A DNA stretch of 33,749 bases from Spirochaetaceae bacterium (GTDB taxonomy: Bacteria; Spirochaetota; Spirochaetia; DSM-27196; PWMO01). The translations under genes were made by a program, and so were the position numbers. Numbering within the stretch: position 1 is the first letter of the stretch; each line of letters starts with the position of its first letter. The notes below the pieces were generated by a model. It was not told the origin of the DNA. It did no database searches and saw only the letters and a program-made list of their open reading frames with translations. The stretch spans positions 1 to 33,749 of the forward strand of contig REDM01000197.1 of NCBI GenBank assembly GCA_007693485.1, read 5' to 3'. Positions 1 through 7,103 of this stretch are shown in pieces.

Positions 1-759
1 GTGCCGGAAACGCCCCCGGCGGTGCACGTGGCGGTGAGTCCGCTTCCGTTCTCACCCGATGGTGACGGCGTGAACGACCTGTTGCAGATTCGCATGGAGG
101 CGCAGAGTCTGCTGCCGCTGGACCGCTGGACGCTGGACATCGTCGACCCGCGCGGGAACCCATTTGTCTCGTTTGGTGGTCGCGGTGCACCCGACCGGTT
201 CATCACCTGGAACGGCCTCTCCGATTCCGGCGAGCTGGTGCAGTCGGCGGAGGACTACACCGCGGTGCTGCGCGTCAGCGACACCCGCGGAAACCGGGCG
301 GAGATGTCGGCAACCATCCCGATCGACATCCTGGTCATGCGTGAGGGCGATCGTCTGCGGATTCGTATCCCGAGCATCCAGTTTGCTCCCAACACGCCCG
401 ACCTCTTTGACGTCGACCGCGAAGACCTTGACCGCAACCTGGCGACGCTGCGGCGGCTGGCGGTAATCCTGGAGCGCTACCCCGATCGGAGGATCCTGAT
501 CGAGGGGCACGCAGCTCACGTGTTCTGGCAGGAATCGACGGCGCAGGAGCGCGCTCAGCGCGCCGAAGAAGAGCGCAGCCGGCTGGCACCGCTGTCGCGG
601 GCCCGTGCCGAGGAGGTGCGCCAGGCGCTGATCATCCTGGGAATCGATCGCGACCGCATGCAGATTCAGGGACTCGGCGGAACGCGCCCGGTGGTGCCGC
701 ATAGCGACCGGCAGAACGTCTGGAAGAATCGACGAGTAGAGTTCATCCTGGAGCGCTGA
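1..759 (+). CDS. OmpA-family envelope protein, 5' end missing
   Basis: The reading frame is open from the first base, so the gene almost certainly starts outside the window and the GTG at position 1 need not be the start. The visible 252 residues begin with a FlgD/CHU_C-like immunoglobulin-fold segment (FSPDGDGVNDLL near residue 18, then a predicted beta-rich stretch to about 110). They end in an OmpA C-terminal peptidoglycan-associating domain (about 120-250): IQFAPNTPDLF, IEGH, LSRARAEEV, GLGGTRPVVP and KNRRVEFIL. An insertion of about 25 Glu/Arg/Ala-rich residues separates the IEGH strand from the LSxxRA helix. The Asp of the usual GHTD motif is Ala172, while the partner Arg (R202) is kept. 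The likely role is linking the outer envelope to the peptidoglycan. A terminator follows 21 bases after the stop. Confidence 0.85.
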   Translation: MPETPPAVHVAVSPLPFSPDGDGVNDLLQIRMEAQSLLPLDRWTLDIVDPRGNPFVSFGGRGAPDRFITWNGLSDSGELVQSAEDYTAVLRVSDTRGNRAEMSATIPIDILVMREGDRLRIRIPSIQFAPNTPDLFDVDREDLDRNLATLRRLAVILERYPDRRILIEGHAAHVFWQESTAQERAQRAEEERSRLAPLSRARAEEVRQALIILGIDRDRMQIQGLGGTRPVVPHSDRQNVWKNRRVEFILER

Positions 760-780
760 TCCTCCCCCATCGATGCCTTG

Positions 781-812
781 CCGGGCGGTCCTTGACGGGC
801 CGCCCGGTTTTT
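781..812 (+). terminator. Rho-independent terminator of the OmpA-family gene
   Basis: A GC-rich stem (CCGGGCGGTCC paired with GGGCCGCCCGG, one G-T wobble, five-base loop) is followed by a T run at 808-812. It lies 21 bases after the stop codon of the preceding gene, as expected for an intrinsic terminator. Confidence 0.85.
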
Positions 813-821
813 CGGTACAGT
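792..821 (+). promoter_or_regulatory. Candidate sigma70 promoter for the 874-2759 operon
   Basis: TTGACG (792-797) and TACAGT (816-821) are separated by 18 bases and match the -35 and -10 consensus at 5/6 and 4/6. The start point would be near 828, about 45 bases before the ATG at 874. The -35 lies in the loop and descending arm of the preceding terminator, so the two signals share DNA. Confidence 0.5.
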
Positions 822-873
822 AGGGGTCCTGCATTCGTATGCACGGATACACAGAATAGGAGACAGCTACTCC

Positions 874-1092
874 ATGGGAAAGACACACCGCGGTTCCAAT
901 CTGCGCGAAGAAAAAACCAAGTCCGGACGCGGCACCTGCCCGATTACCAAGCGCTCGGGCGTCAAGTTGTTGTACGAACACGAGGTCGACGGAAAGAAGG
1001 TCATGATTTCCAAGTCGGCAAAAGCCACCCTCGCCAACGCAAAGCGGCGGCAGGTAAAGAAAGAGCGACAGTCCGCACCCGCCGAAGCGTAA
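874..1092 (+). CDS. Small basic conserved-type protein of unknown function
   Basis: This gene encodes 72 residues starting MGKTHRGSN, with a good ribosome site (AGGAGA at 858-863, 10 bases before the ATG) and a candidate promoter upstream. The protein is Lys/Arg-rich with no signal peptide or membrane segment, so it is probably cytoplasmic and could bind nucleic acid. The centre (GTCPITKRSGVKLLYE, then VDGKKVMISKSAKA) has the layout of a small zinc-ribbon protein. However, only one Cys (C22) remains where paired CxxC motifs would be expected, so zinc binding is unlikely. The stop codon is 9 bases before the DUF432 gene, suggesting one transcript. I recognise no specific function. Confidence 0.75.
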   Translation: MGKTHRGSNLREEKTKSGRGTCPITKRSGVKLLYEHEVDGKKVMISKSAKATLANAKRRQVKKERQSAPAEA

Positions 1093-1101
1093 GCGTTCAT
1101 C

Positions 1102-1902
1102 ATGAACCGTTCTGCGCAGTGGGAGCTGGACGACGGCGTCGTCTACCACTGGGCCATCGGCTCGCTTGCACTGTGGATCTGCCGGACGGTCGGTGAGTGG
1201 TCCTACGCATGGACTCACACCGACCACCTCGTGCTTCCTCTCACGGACACACCGTCACCTCATGCGCTTCCCCCTGAAGACCTCACGTGGACACGGGTAG
1301 TGTCTGCATCTCCGGCTCAGGGAATCGAGTTCGCGGTGCGGCCCCCGGACCGTGCCACGGTGATTAAGGGTGAGCAGGCAATCGCCGTGCTTCCGCACAC
1401 CACCGCGGAGCTGTTTGCGCCCGTGCCGGTCTGGATCACGGCGTCGACAATTGGGGACAAGCCGCAGATGCTCTTTGAGGTACCAACGCAGCGGCTGCAC
1501 CGGCGATGGTTTGGTTCGCCGATGCAGGGAACCCTCTGTTACTCGGTACACGCCGGCTTTTCGACCCACGCGTCGGAAGTGAGTGCTGATCCGGTGTACG
1601 CGCTCTGCCCCATCCGGGTGCGAAACCTGAGCAACGAGACGTTCCGCACCGACGCGCTCTACATTCAGTCGGACCAGCTGAACCTCTATCGTCCCGAAGG
1701 CAGCCACTGGTTGCACAATCTGGTCACCAACTCCGAGATAACTACCGTTGCCGCTGCCGATGACGTGAGCTTTGCCGTCTCCAGCGATCGGGGAAAGAGC
1801 CGTCCGGACGGGCAGCTGGTTGCCCGCGCGCGTCGGCGCCACGAAGAGAGCTGGTGGAAGCGCGGTTACGTGCTCTTCCAGCGCATAAGCAATTACGGCT
1901 AA
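1102..1902 (+). CDS. DUF432-family protein
   Basis: This gene encodes 266 residues with no signal peptide and no convincing membrane helix. The overall pattern fits DUF432: an acidic N-terminal beta-rich part, a central LPHTTAELFAPVPVWI segment, then WFGSPMQGTLCYS (about residues 134-146) and an NLSNETFRTDALYIQSDQLN segment (about 175-194). Family assignment is from memory of the motif pattern, not a search. DUF432 genes are known to occur beside MscS channel genes, and here an MscS gene follows 56 bases later, supporting the call. The molecular function of the family is not established; a regulatory or accessory role for the channel is an inference. There is no clear Shine-Dalgarno before the ATG, so translation may depend on the upstream small gene ending 9 bases before. 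Confidence 0.7.
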   Translation: MNRSAQWELDDGVVYHWAIGSLALWICRTVGEWSYAWTHTDHLVLPLTDTPSPHALPPEDLTWTRVVSASPAQGIEFAVRPPDRATVIKGEQAIAVLPHTTAELFAPVPVWITASTIGDKPQMLFEVPTQRLHRRWFGSPMQGTLCYSVHAGFSTHASEVSADPVYALCPIRVRNLSNETFRTDALYIQSDQLNLYRPEGSHWLHNLVTNSEITTVAAADDVSFAVSSDRGKSRPDGQLVARARRRHEESWWKRGYVLFQRISNYG

Positions 1903-1958
1903 CGGAAATTGCGGCAGGCGATGAATTACCGCATCAGAGCGGCCACGGGGGTACCACC

Positions 1959-2759
1959 ATGCATCTGTTGATGCCCGACGAGCTCCGATCACTGTTTACT
2001 CTCGACGCCCTGCTGGTAGTAGCGCGGATTCTCGTGGTTTTGTTGGTCACCCTGCTGGTGGTTCGTCTCATCGCCTTCGTGACCATTCAGATCTTCAAGA
2101 AGCGCTTCTCCCAGCAGACCCTCATGATCATGAAAAAGACGATCATCTACTCCGGGGTAACCATCGCATGGATGATCGTGCTTGCTCAATTTGGTCTCAA
2201 TCTCACAGCGCTGCTGGGTGCAGCCGGTATCGCCGGTATTGCCATCGGTTTTGCCGCGCAGACCAGCGTCTCCAACGTGATCAGTGGAGTGTTCTTGATC
2301 TCGGAGAAGTCGTTCTCCGTGGGTGACGTGATCCGCGTTGGAGCCTTCACCGGAACGGTTCTCACCATCGACCTGCTTTCGGTCAAGATCCGCACCTTTG
2401 ACAACCAGTATATCCGGGTTCCCAACGAGACCCTGATCAAGTCTGAGGTGACCAATATCACCCGCTTCCCGATCCGCCGATACAACATGGAGTTTGTGGT
2501 GAAGTTCGGCAGCGACCTCGCTCTGCTGAAGGAGATCCTCCTCGACTGCGCGCGCAGCAACACCAACTGCCTCGACGAACCGGAGCCGCTCTTTGTGATC
2601 AACACCTTCGGCCGCTACGGAATCGAGGTGCTCTTTGGCATCTGGTTTGTCAAAGAGGACTTCCTGGCGGTGCGCAACTCAATGATGACCAGCGTTCACA
2701 CCGCTCTGCAGGAAGCGGGCATCGAGTTCGCGATCGCGCCGCCGCTGCCGCAGGTGTAG
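1959..2759 (+). CDS. mscS: Small-conductance mechanosensitive channel, MscS family
   Basis: This 266-residue inner-membrane channel should open under membrane tension and release solutes during hypo-osmotic shock. Hydrophobic helices lie near residues 14-40 and 58-78. They are followed by the pore-lining TM3 signature, rich in Gly and Ala (LLGAAGIAGIAIGFAAQT), and then the conserved SNVISGVFLISEKSFSVGD start of the cytoplasmic beta domain (about 83-125). FDNQYIRVPNETLIKS and the C-terminal alpha/beta domain complete a minimal MscS without extra N-terminal helices. The frame is open further upstream to 1854, but that would overlap the DUF432 gene. ATG 1959 is preferred, with ATG 1971 as an alternative; neither has a strong ribosome site. 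It ends 20 bases from the convergent LarA-like gene. Confidence 0.92.
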   Translation: MHLLMPDELRSLFTLDALLVVARILVVLLVTLLVVRLIAFVTIQIFKKRFSQQTLMIMKKTIIYSGVTIAWMIVLAQFGLNLTALLGAAGIAGIAIGFAAQTSVSNVISGVFLISEKSFSVGDVIRVGAFTGTVLTIDLLSVKIRTFDNQYIRVPNETLIKSEVTNITRFPIRRYNMEFVVKFGSDLALLKEILLDCARSNTNCLDEPEPLFVINTFGRYGIEVLFGIWFVKEDFLAVRNSMMTSVHTALQEAGIEFAIAPPLPQV

Positions 2760-2779
2760 CGCGAGCGGCGGCATAGCTC

Positions 2780-4054
2780 CTATTCGCCGAAGAGTTCCCG
2801 CCGCACCCAGAGCCCAAGCGCAGGATTGGAGATGAAGAAGATCTCCTCGCCGTCGGGGAGGGTGTTGAACCCGTCCTTGAGCGTCTTTGGATCGTATCGG
2901 CGGGTCATCTCGGCGTAGTCGGCGTAGGCAAAGCCCACACCCTCGATCTCCTCGCGGGTGAGGGTGCCCGGGCAGTAGGTGATGGAGAAGCGGCCCTCCG
3001 GGGCTCCGTGCACCAGGTGGGCCGCGGCGCCGAGGCTCTCGGCGAGCTCCCGGTGCTGCGCCACCAGAGCGATCACCTCTTCTGATCCGCGATACCCGTA
3101 CTTGCGGATGAGGCGGTCGTTCTCCGGGTCTTCGCCGAACTCGCGGACCCCCGGTGCCAGAACGATCAACTCACCGCCGTCGGCAATGGCCATGCGCGTG
3201 CGGTAGATCGCCTTGTTGCCGATCCAGGTGCTCTTGTACTCGGTGGGATCCATGTAGGCGACCACCTTTCGAAGCCCTGCGTCCACGCGGGTCAGATTGA
3301 CCTTGGCGGCAAGTTCGGCGGCGCGGTAGAAGCACTCGTCGTCGTCGCCGACGAAGAGGCCGCGCACCGCCAGCGAGCCGTCGGGCTCGGCGCCAACCAC
3401 GGTGAGAATGTAGATGATCGGAAGGTCGCGGGCAAACTCGCGAGAGGCGTAGTTGAGCAGGGCGCGAACCGGGCTGTCGGCGCGTCCCATGATGCGCTCC
3501 ATGCCGTAGACCGCTCCGAGGTAGTGGCTCTTGTTGATGCCGTCGCGGCCGCCGGTTCCCACGAAGACGTTCTTGTTGTAGTTGGCCATGCCGATGACCT
3601 CGTGCGGAACCACCTGACCGATGGAGAGAATCAGATCCATTCCCCCGTGGGTAAGCAGGCGGTTGACCTGAGCGGGCCACTCAAAATCGAGTCTGCCCTC
3701 CGACACGTGGTGCACAAAGTCGGACGGCACGGTCCCCAGGGTTGTGAGGTCCTGCTTCCAGTTGTGTTCACGAAAGAGCGACCGCGGAACGCCGGGGAAC
3801 ATCGTGGCAATCTGGGTATCGGACATCGGGCTGTGGGTGCCGATGGCGGGCAGCACCGCGGCGAGGCGGTCACCAAGGTGGTCGTAGGCGAGGCGGGTGA
3901 GCAATCCCGCCTGCGAGTGAAACCGGCTCATGTCCGGCGGGATGGCGAGGACGTTTCGCGCCGCCGGAAACCGGTCCAGCACGCCTGCTATCGCTTCGCG
4001 AAGTTCGTCGGGGGTCAGTCGGGCCTCGGTGCTGCCTTCTGCATGGTAGGTCAT
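2780..4054 (-). CDS. LarA-like (DUF2088) putative nickel-dependent racemase
   Basis: This gene encodes 424 residues, the usual length for the lactate racemase (LarA) superfamily. Residues aligning with LarA active-site positions can be picked out. These are PPDMSR (Asp and Arg of the DxTR motif, about 39-44), GTHSPM (His, about 72-77), VVPHEVIG (His), NYNKN (Lys, which in LarA carries the nickel-pincer cofactor) and INKSHYLG (His nickel ligand). The family's typical AGFSGG segment is replaced, so this is a divergent subgroup and the substrate may not be lactate; racemase or epimerase activity on another hydroxyacid is the best guess. No cofactor-synthesis genes (larB, larC, larE) are in the window. 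The start is 3 bases after the acetate kinase stop, so the two genes are co-transcribed. The function is inferred from family membership. Confidence 0.8.
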   Translation of the reverse strand: MTYHAEGSTEARLTPDELREAIAGVLDRFPAARNVLAIPPDMSRFHSQAGLLTRLAYDHLGDRLAAVLPAIGTHSPMSDTQIATMFPGVPRSLFREHNWKQDLTTLGTVPSDFVHHVSEGRLDFEWPAQVNRLLTHGGMDLILSIGQVVPHEVIGMANYNKNVFVGTGGRDGINKSHYLGAVYGMERIMGRADSPVRALLNYASREFARDLPIIYILTVVGAEPDGSLAVRGLFVGDDDECFYRAAELAAKVNLTRVDAGLRKVVAYMDPTEYKSTWIGNKAIYRTRMAIADGGELIVLAPGVREFGEDPENDRLIRKYGYRGSEEVIALVAQHRELAESLGAAAHLVHGAPEGRFSITYCPGTLTREEIEGVGFAYADYAEMTRRYDPKTLKDGFNTLPDGEEIFFISNPALGLWVRRELFGE

Positions 4055-4057
4055 CGA

Positions 4058-5428
4058 TTACTCACACTCGGGGTCGTCGATCCGCACGCCGCGGTCCGCC
4101 GAGAGGACGATCTCACCGAGCCCTTCGACCTTCTCGATATCGCGGTCGATACAGCCGTTTCGTTCCTTGTTCTGGTAGTCCTCGGTCTGAAAGCTGTAGG
4201 TGAAGTTTGTATGCGCGTCGTAGGTTCCCTGCATGATCGCGAAGGTGTCCTCGGTCATGACCAGCTCTTCGTCGGTGGGGATGACGAGAATTCTGGTGGG
4301 GGAGTCGTTGGTGGAGATGATGGTCTCCGCGTTCTTGGTGCGCGAGGCCGCGTTGCGGGCCCGATCGAGCTTGATGCCCATGAACTCGAGCCCTTCGGTG
4401 GCCTTTTCGCGGATCAGCGGGCCGCGTTCACCCACACCGGCGGTGAACACCACCGCATCCACCCGCCCGAGGGCCGCGGCGTAGGCGCCGATGTACTTTC
4501 GAATGCGGTACGCTTCCATCTCAATTGCAAGTGCGGCCTGCTCGTCGCCAGCCTCGGCTGCGAGTTCAATGTCGCGGCGATCGACGTACTTTTCGGTGAT
4601 ACCGAAGACCCCGCTACTCTTGTTCAGCGCACGCTCCACATCGTCGGCCTTCATGCCGGCGGTGTTTACCATGTAGAAAGGGATGGCGGGATCGATGTCA
4701 CCGCTGCGGGTCCCCATGATGAGCCCCTCCAGCGGGGTGAGGCCCATGGAGGTATCCACCGATACGCCGTTGCGCACCGCGTTGATGCTGGCCCCGTTGC
4801 CGATGTGGGCGATGATGAGATTGATCTGAAAGGGATCCTTCCCAAGCAGGACCGCCGCGCGCTTGGCCGTGTAGAGAAAGGATGTTCCGTGAAAGCCATA
4901 CCGCCGCACGCCGTACTTGCGGTACCAGTCGTAGGGAAGGGCGTAGAGGAAGGCCTTCTTTGGCATGGTCTGGTGCCACGCGGTATCCATGATGGCGCAG
5001 TGGGGAACCTCGGGCAGCACCGATTGGGCGGCCTCAATCCCCATGATGTTGGCCGGGTTGTGCAGCGGGGCCAGATCCTGAATCTCGCGGAACGCGGCGA
5101 GTACCTCATCGGTTACCAGAACCGACTTGGCGAATTTCTCGCCTCCGTGCACCACGCGATGACCAACGGCCTTCACCTCGGAGATGTCCGCAATCGCTCC
5201 GTGCGTGGGATCGAGGATGGTGGCAATGATGAGCTCAATGGCCACGCGATGATCGGGGCAGGGATGTTCCTGTTCGTGTTCGTCTTTTCCACGCGCCTTG
5301 TGCTTGATGACTGAGCCGGCCTGGGTCACGCGCTCCACAATGCCGGACGCAAGCGCCTCGTGCTCGTCCCAGTCGTAGACCTGGTACTTGACGGAAGAGC
5401 TTCCGCAGTTGAGCGTCATGATAACCAT
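4058..5428 (-). CDS. ackA: Acetate kinase with C-terminal extension and an altered active-site motif
   Basis: Acetate kinase converts acetyl phosphate and ADP to acetate and ATP in fermentative energy conservation. Motifs appear in order: NCGSSSVKY (7-15), RVVHGG (91-96), MDTAWH (Asp148), YGFHGTS (177-183, with His180), HIGNGAS (208-214), GTRSGDIDP (Arg241) and TDEELV (385-390). These numbers coincide with the well-studied Methanosarcina enzyme. Two oddities stand out. The normally invariant FHGTSH motif reads FHGTSF, with Phe184 replacing the second His. The protein also runs about 55 residues past the usual end (456 versus roughly 400), with an acidic tail ending in DDPECE. A strong ribosome site (GGAGGA) precedes the ATG. 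Other catalytic residues are intact, so I infer an active kinase. Confidence 0.93.
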   Translation of the reverse strand: MVIMTLNCGSSSVKYQVYDWDEHEALASGIVERVTQAGSVIKHKARGKDEHEQEHPCPDHRVAIELIIATILDPTHGAIADISEVKAVGHRVVHGGEKFAKSVLVTDEVLAAFREIQDLAPLHNPANIMGIEAAQSVLPEVPHCAIMDTAWHQTMPKKAFLYALPYDWYRKYGVRRYGFHGTSFLYTAKRAAVLLGKDPFQINLIIAHIGNGASINAVRNGVSVDTSMGLTPLEGLIMGTRSGDIDPAIPFYMVNTAGMKADDVERALNKSSGVFGITEKYVDRRDIELAAEAGDEQAALAIEMEAYRIRKYIGAYAAALGRVDAVVFTAGVGERGPLIREKATEGLEFMGIKLDRARNAASRTKNAETIISTNDSPTRILVIPTDEELVMTEDTFAIMQGTYDAHTNFTYSFQTEDYQNKERNGCIDRDIEKVEGLGEIVLSADRGVRIDDPECE

Positions 5429-5557
5429 AGAGTTCCTCCAGAGGCTCGATTTCGTGAACGGGTTCGGATGGAATCGTTACTCGCAATAGTGCCACAAATC
5501 CGCCGAAACTGCAACCGATGGAGCCGCTTCGCGCTTCGGAACCCGGAAGTGGAGAAA

Positions 5558-5586
5558 TTTTCCCTTGCGAAATCGGGAAAACCCGA
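5558..5586. repeat. Nested inverted repeats around the -35 box of the sugar operon
   Basis: Two perfect dyads overlap here: TTTTCCC (5558-5564) with GGGAAAA (5575-5581), and TCGGGAAAACCCGA (5573-5586). The second lies in the spacer between the -35 and -10 boxes. They could be binding sites for a second regulator in addition to the LacI-type protein; no factor can be named from sequence alone. Confidence 0.45.
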
Positions 5587-5593
5587 CTATCAT
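5565..5593 (+). promoter_or_regulatory. Sigma70-type promoter of the sugar ABC operon
   Basis: TTGCGA (5565-5570) and TATCAT (5588-5593) with a 17-base spacer match consensus at 4/6 and 5/6. The start point would be near 5600, leaving a leader of about 80 bases before the binding-protein gene at 5682. Confidence 0.65.
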
Positions 5594-5602
5594 AGTTGTT
5601 AC

Positions 5603-5614
5603 TAACGCGAGTTA
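5603..5614. promoter_or_regulatory. Candidate LacI-type operator
   Basis: TAACGCGAGTTA is a near palindrome (10 of 12 positions) with the central CG typical of LacI-family operators. It begins about 4 bases after the predicted transcription start, an ideal position for repression. A LacI-family regulator is encoded at the end of the same operon. The pairing of this site with that protein is an inference. Confidence 0.5.
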
Positions 5615-5681
5615 TACGCGGAAACCCGAAAGAGAACCGATCCACCGCGGTGGGTTGGTTCGCGAATTAGGAGGAAAGGGA

Positions 5682-7031
5682 ATGAAACAGCAAACAACGA
5701 TGCGAGTTGCGATCGTTGCGGTTCTGGTTGTCGTGGCGGTGGTATTTGCCGCATGCGGACCCCGCACCGAACAGGCGGCAGCTCCGGCCCGTGATTTCAC
5801 GGATAACCCGTGGACCGACGGACAGGATCTCTCCGGCACCACCGTGCAGATCTTTGGTGCATTCGTCGACGAAGACGCTCGCCGGTTCAACCGTTCGATG
5901 CAGCCGTTCATCGAAGCAACCGGAATCAACGTGGTCTACGAAGGTTCGGGTGACTTTGAGTCGCTCATCACCGTCCGCGTCGAAGGCGGAAGCCCGCCCG
6001 ACATGGCCGCCTTCCCGCAGCCGGGACTGCTCGGAGACTTTGTCGGCGGTGGACAGGTCATCGACCTGAACGACTGGTTCAGCATGGACTACCTGCAGCA
6101 GCAGTACGACCAGAGCTGGCTCGACATGGCCACCATGGACGGCATCATGTCCGGATTCTGGCACCGGGCCAACGTGAAGAGTCTGGTCTGGTACCCGGTG
6201 AAAGCGTGGGAAGAGGCCGGGTATGACATCCCCGAGACCTGGGACGAGCTGATGGAGCTTTCCCGGCAGATGGTCGCCAACGGGCACACCCCGTGGAGCA
6301 TCGGTATTGAATCTGCAGGTGCGACCGGATGGGTCGGTACCGACTGGATCGAGGACATTCTGCTTCGCATCGCGCCGGTGGAGGTCTACGACGAGTGGGT
6401 AACCGGCGACCACCCCTTCGACAGCCCGGAAGTACGCCGCGCTTTCGAGATCATGGGTGAAATCTGGTTTGAACCGGACTTTGTGGTCGGTGGCATCGAC
6501 GCCATCGTCGGCGTGCCCTTCGGTGACGCCCCCAATGCGCTCTTTACCGACCCGCCGTCGGCGTGGATGCATCGCCAGGCGAGCTTCATCCCTGCCTTCT
6601 TCCCTTCGGGTGTAGAGATTGGCGTGGACGTAGACTTTTTCTACCTGCCGCCCATCGACACCGACATCGCCCCGCGACCGGTCCTCGGCGCTGGAGACAT
6701 CTACGGGGTCTTCAACGATCGCCCGGAGGTACGGGCACTCGCACGCTTCATGACCCAGGGTATCTCCACCCGCGCGTGGGTTGAAGCCGGTGGCTTTGTA
6801 TCGCCCCATCGCGACGCCGACCTTGACTGGTATCCAACCGACATCGATCGTCGCTTCGCTGAGATCATCGCAAACGCAGATCCCTTCCGCTTCGACGGAT
6901 CGGACCTGATGCCTGGTCCCGTTGGTGCCGGATCGTTCTGGTCGGAGATCACCAACTACGTGAACAACTATCCCAACGTTCCGCTGCAGCAGACCCTGCG
7001 GAACATCGATGCGAGCTGGCCGGGACGCTGA
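5682..7031 (+). CDS. Sugar ABC transporter substrate-binding lipoprotein (alpha-glucoside type)
   Basis: This 449-residue family 1 extracellular solute-binding protein delivers sugar to the two permeases encoded next. The ATG at 5682 has a strong ribosome site (AGGAGGA at 5669-5675). The residues that follow form a lipoprotein signal: a basic start, a Val/Ala-rich core and the box VFAAC with Cys25, which would be acylated. The mature part has the bilobed binding-protein pattern, including LSGTTVQIFGAF, GGSPPDMAAFPQPG, WYPVKAWEEAGYDIPETWDE and the hinge-side GAGDIYGVFNDRP. Similarity in style to AglE-type alpha-glucoside binders is from memory, so the substrate is uncertain. An upstream in-frame TTG (5565) is rejected because it lies within the promoter. 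A terminator-like hairpin follows the gene. Confidence 0.9.
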   Translation: MKQQTTMRVAIVAVLVVVAVVFAACGPRTEQAAAPARDFTDNPWTDGQDLSGTTVQIFGAFVDEDARRFNRSMQPFIEATGINVVYEGSGDFESLITVRVEGGSPPDMAAFPQPGLLGDFVGGGQVIDLNDWFSMDYLQQQYDQSWLDMATMDGIMSGFWHRANVKSLVWYPVKAWEEAGYDIPETWDELMELSRQMVANGHTPWSIGIESAGATGWVGTDWIEDILLRIAPVEVYDEWVTGDHPFDSPEVRRAFEIMGEIWFEPDFVVGGIDAIVGVPFGDAPNALFTDPPSAWMHRQASFIPAFFPSGVEIGVDVDFFYLPPIDTDIAPRPVLGAGDIYGVFNDRPEVRALARFMTQGISTRAWVEAGGFVSPHRDADLDWYPTDIDRRFAEIIANADPFRFDGSDLMPGPVGAGSFWSEITNYVNNYPNVPLQQTLRNIDASWPGR

Positions 7032-7049
7032 GTTTCCCGGTGATACAGA

Positions 7050-7083
7050 GGCAGGGTGCCGGGTGGTGCCCTGCCAATTTTTT
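7050..7083 (+). terminator. Intra-operon attenuator between binding protein and permease genes
   Basis: GGCAGGG (7050-7056) pairs perfectly with CCCTGCC (7069-7075). The stem extends inward by two wobble and two GC pairs to a GGGT tetraloop, then AA and six Ts follow. It sits between the binding-protein stop and the permease ribosome site, so partial termination would give more binding protein than permease, as is common in such operons. Confidence 0.7.
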
Positions 7084-7103
7084 CGCTCCCCTTCGGAGGA
7101 CGT

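Noticed and set aside
1854-1958. Upstream ATG for the MscS gene
   Set aside because: It would overlap the DUF432 gene and add a polar segment that does not fit the channel's N-terminus.
3524-5314. A 596-codon open frame on the + strand across larA-like and ackA
   Set aside because: It lies antisense to two clearly recognised genes in a GC-rich sequence, where shadow frames stay open; the product has no recognisable domain.
5465-5520. Possible ackA promoter (TTGCAG-17-CACTAT on the minus strand)
   Set aside because: The -10 matches only 3 of 6 positions; too weak to annotate.
5565-5681. TTG start giving 39 extra residues on the binding protein
   Set aside because: It lies on the predicted -35 box, and the later ATG 5682 has a strong ribosome site and starts a proper lipoprotein signal.
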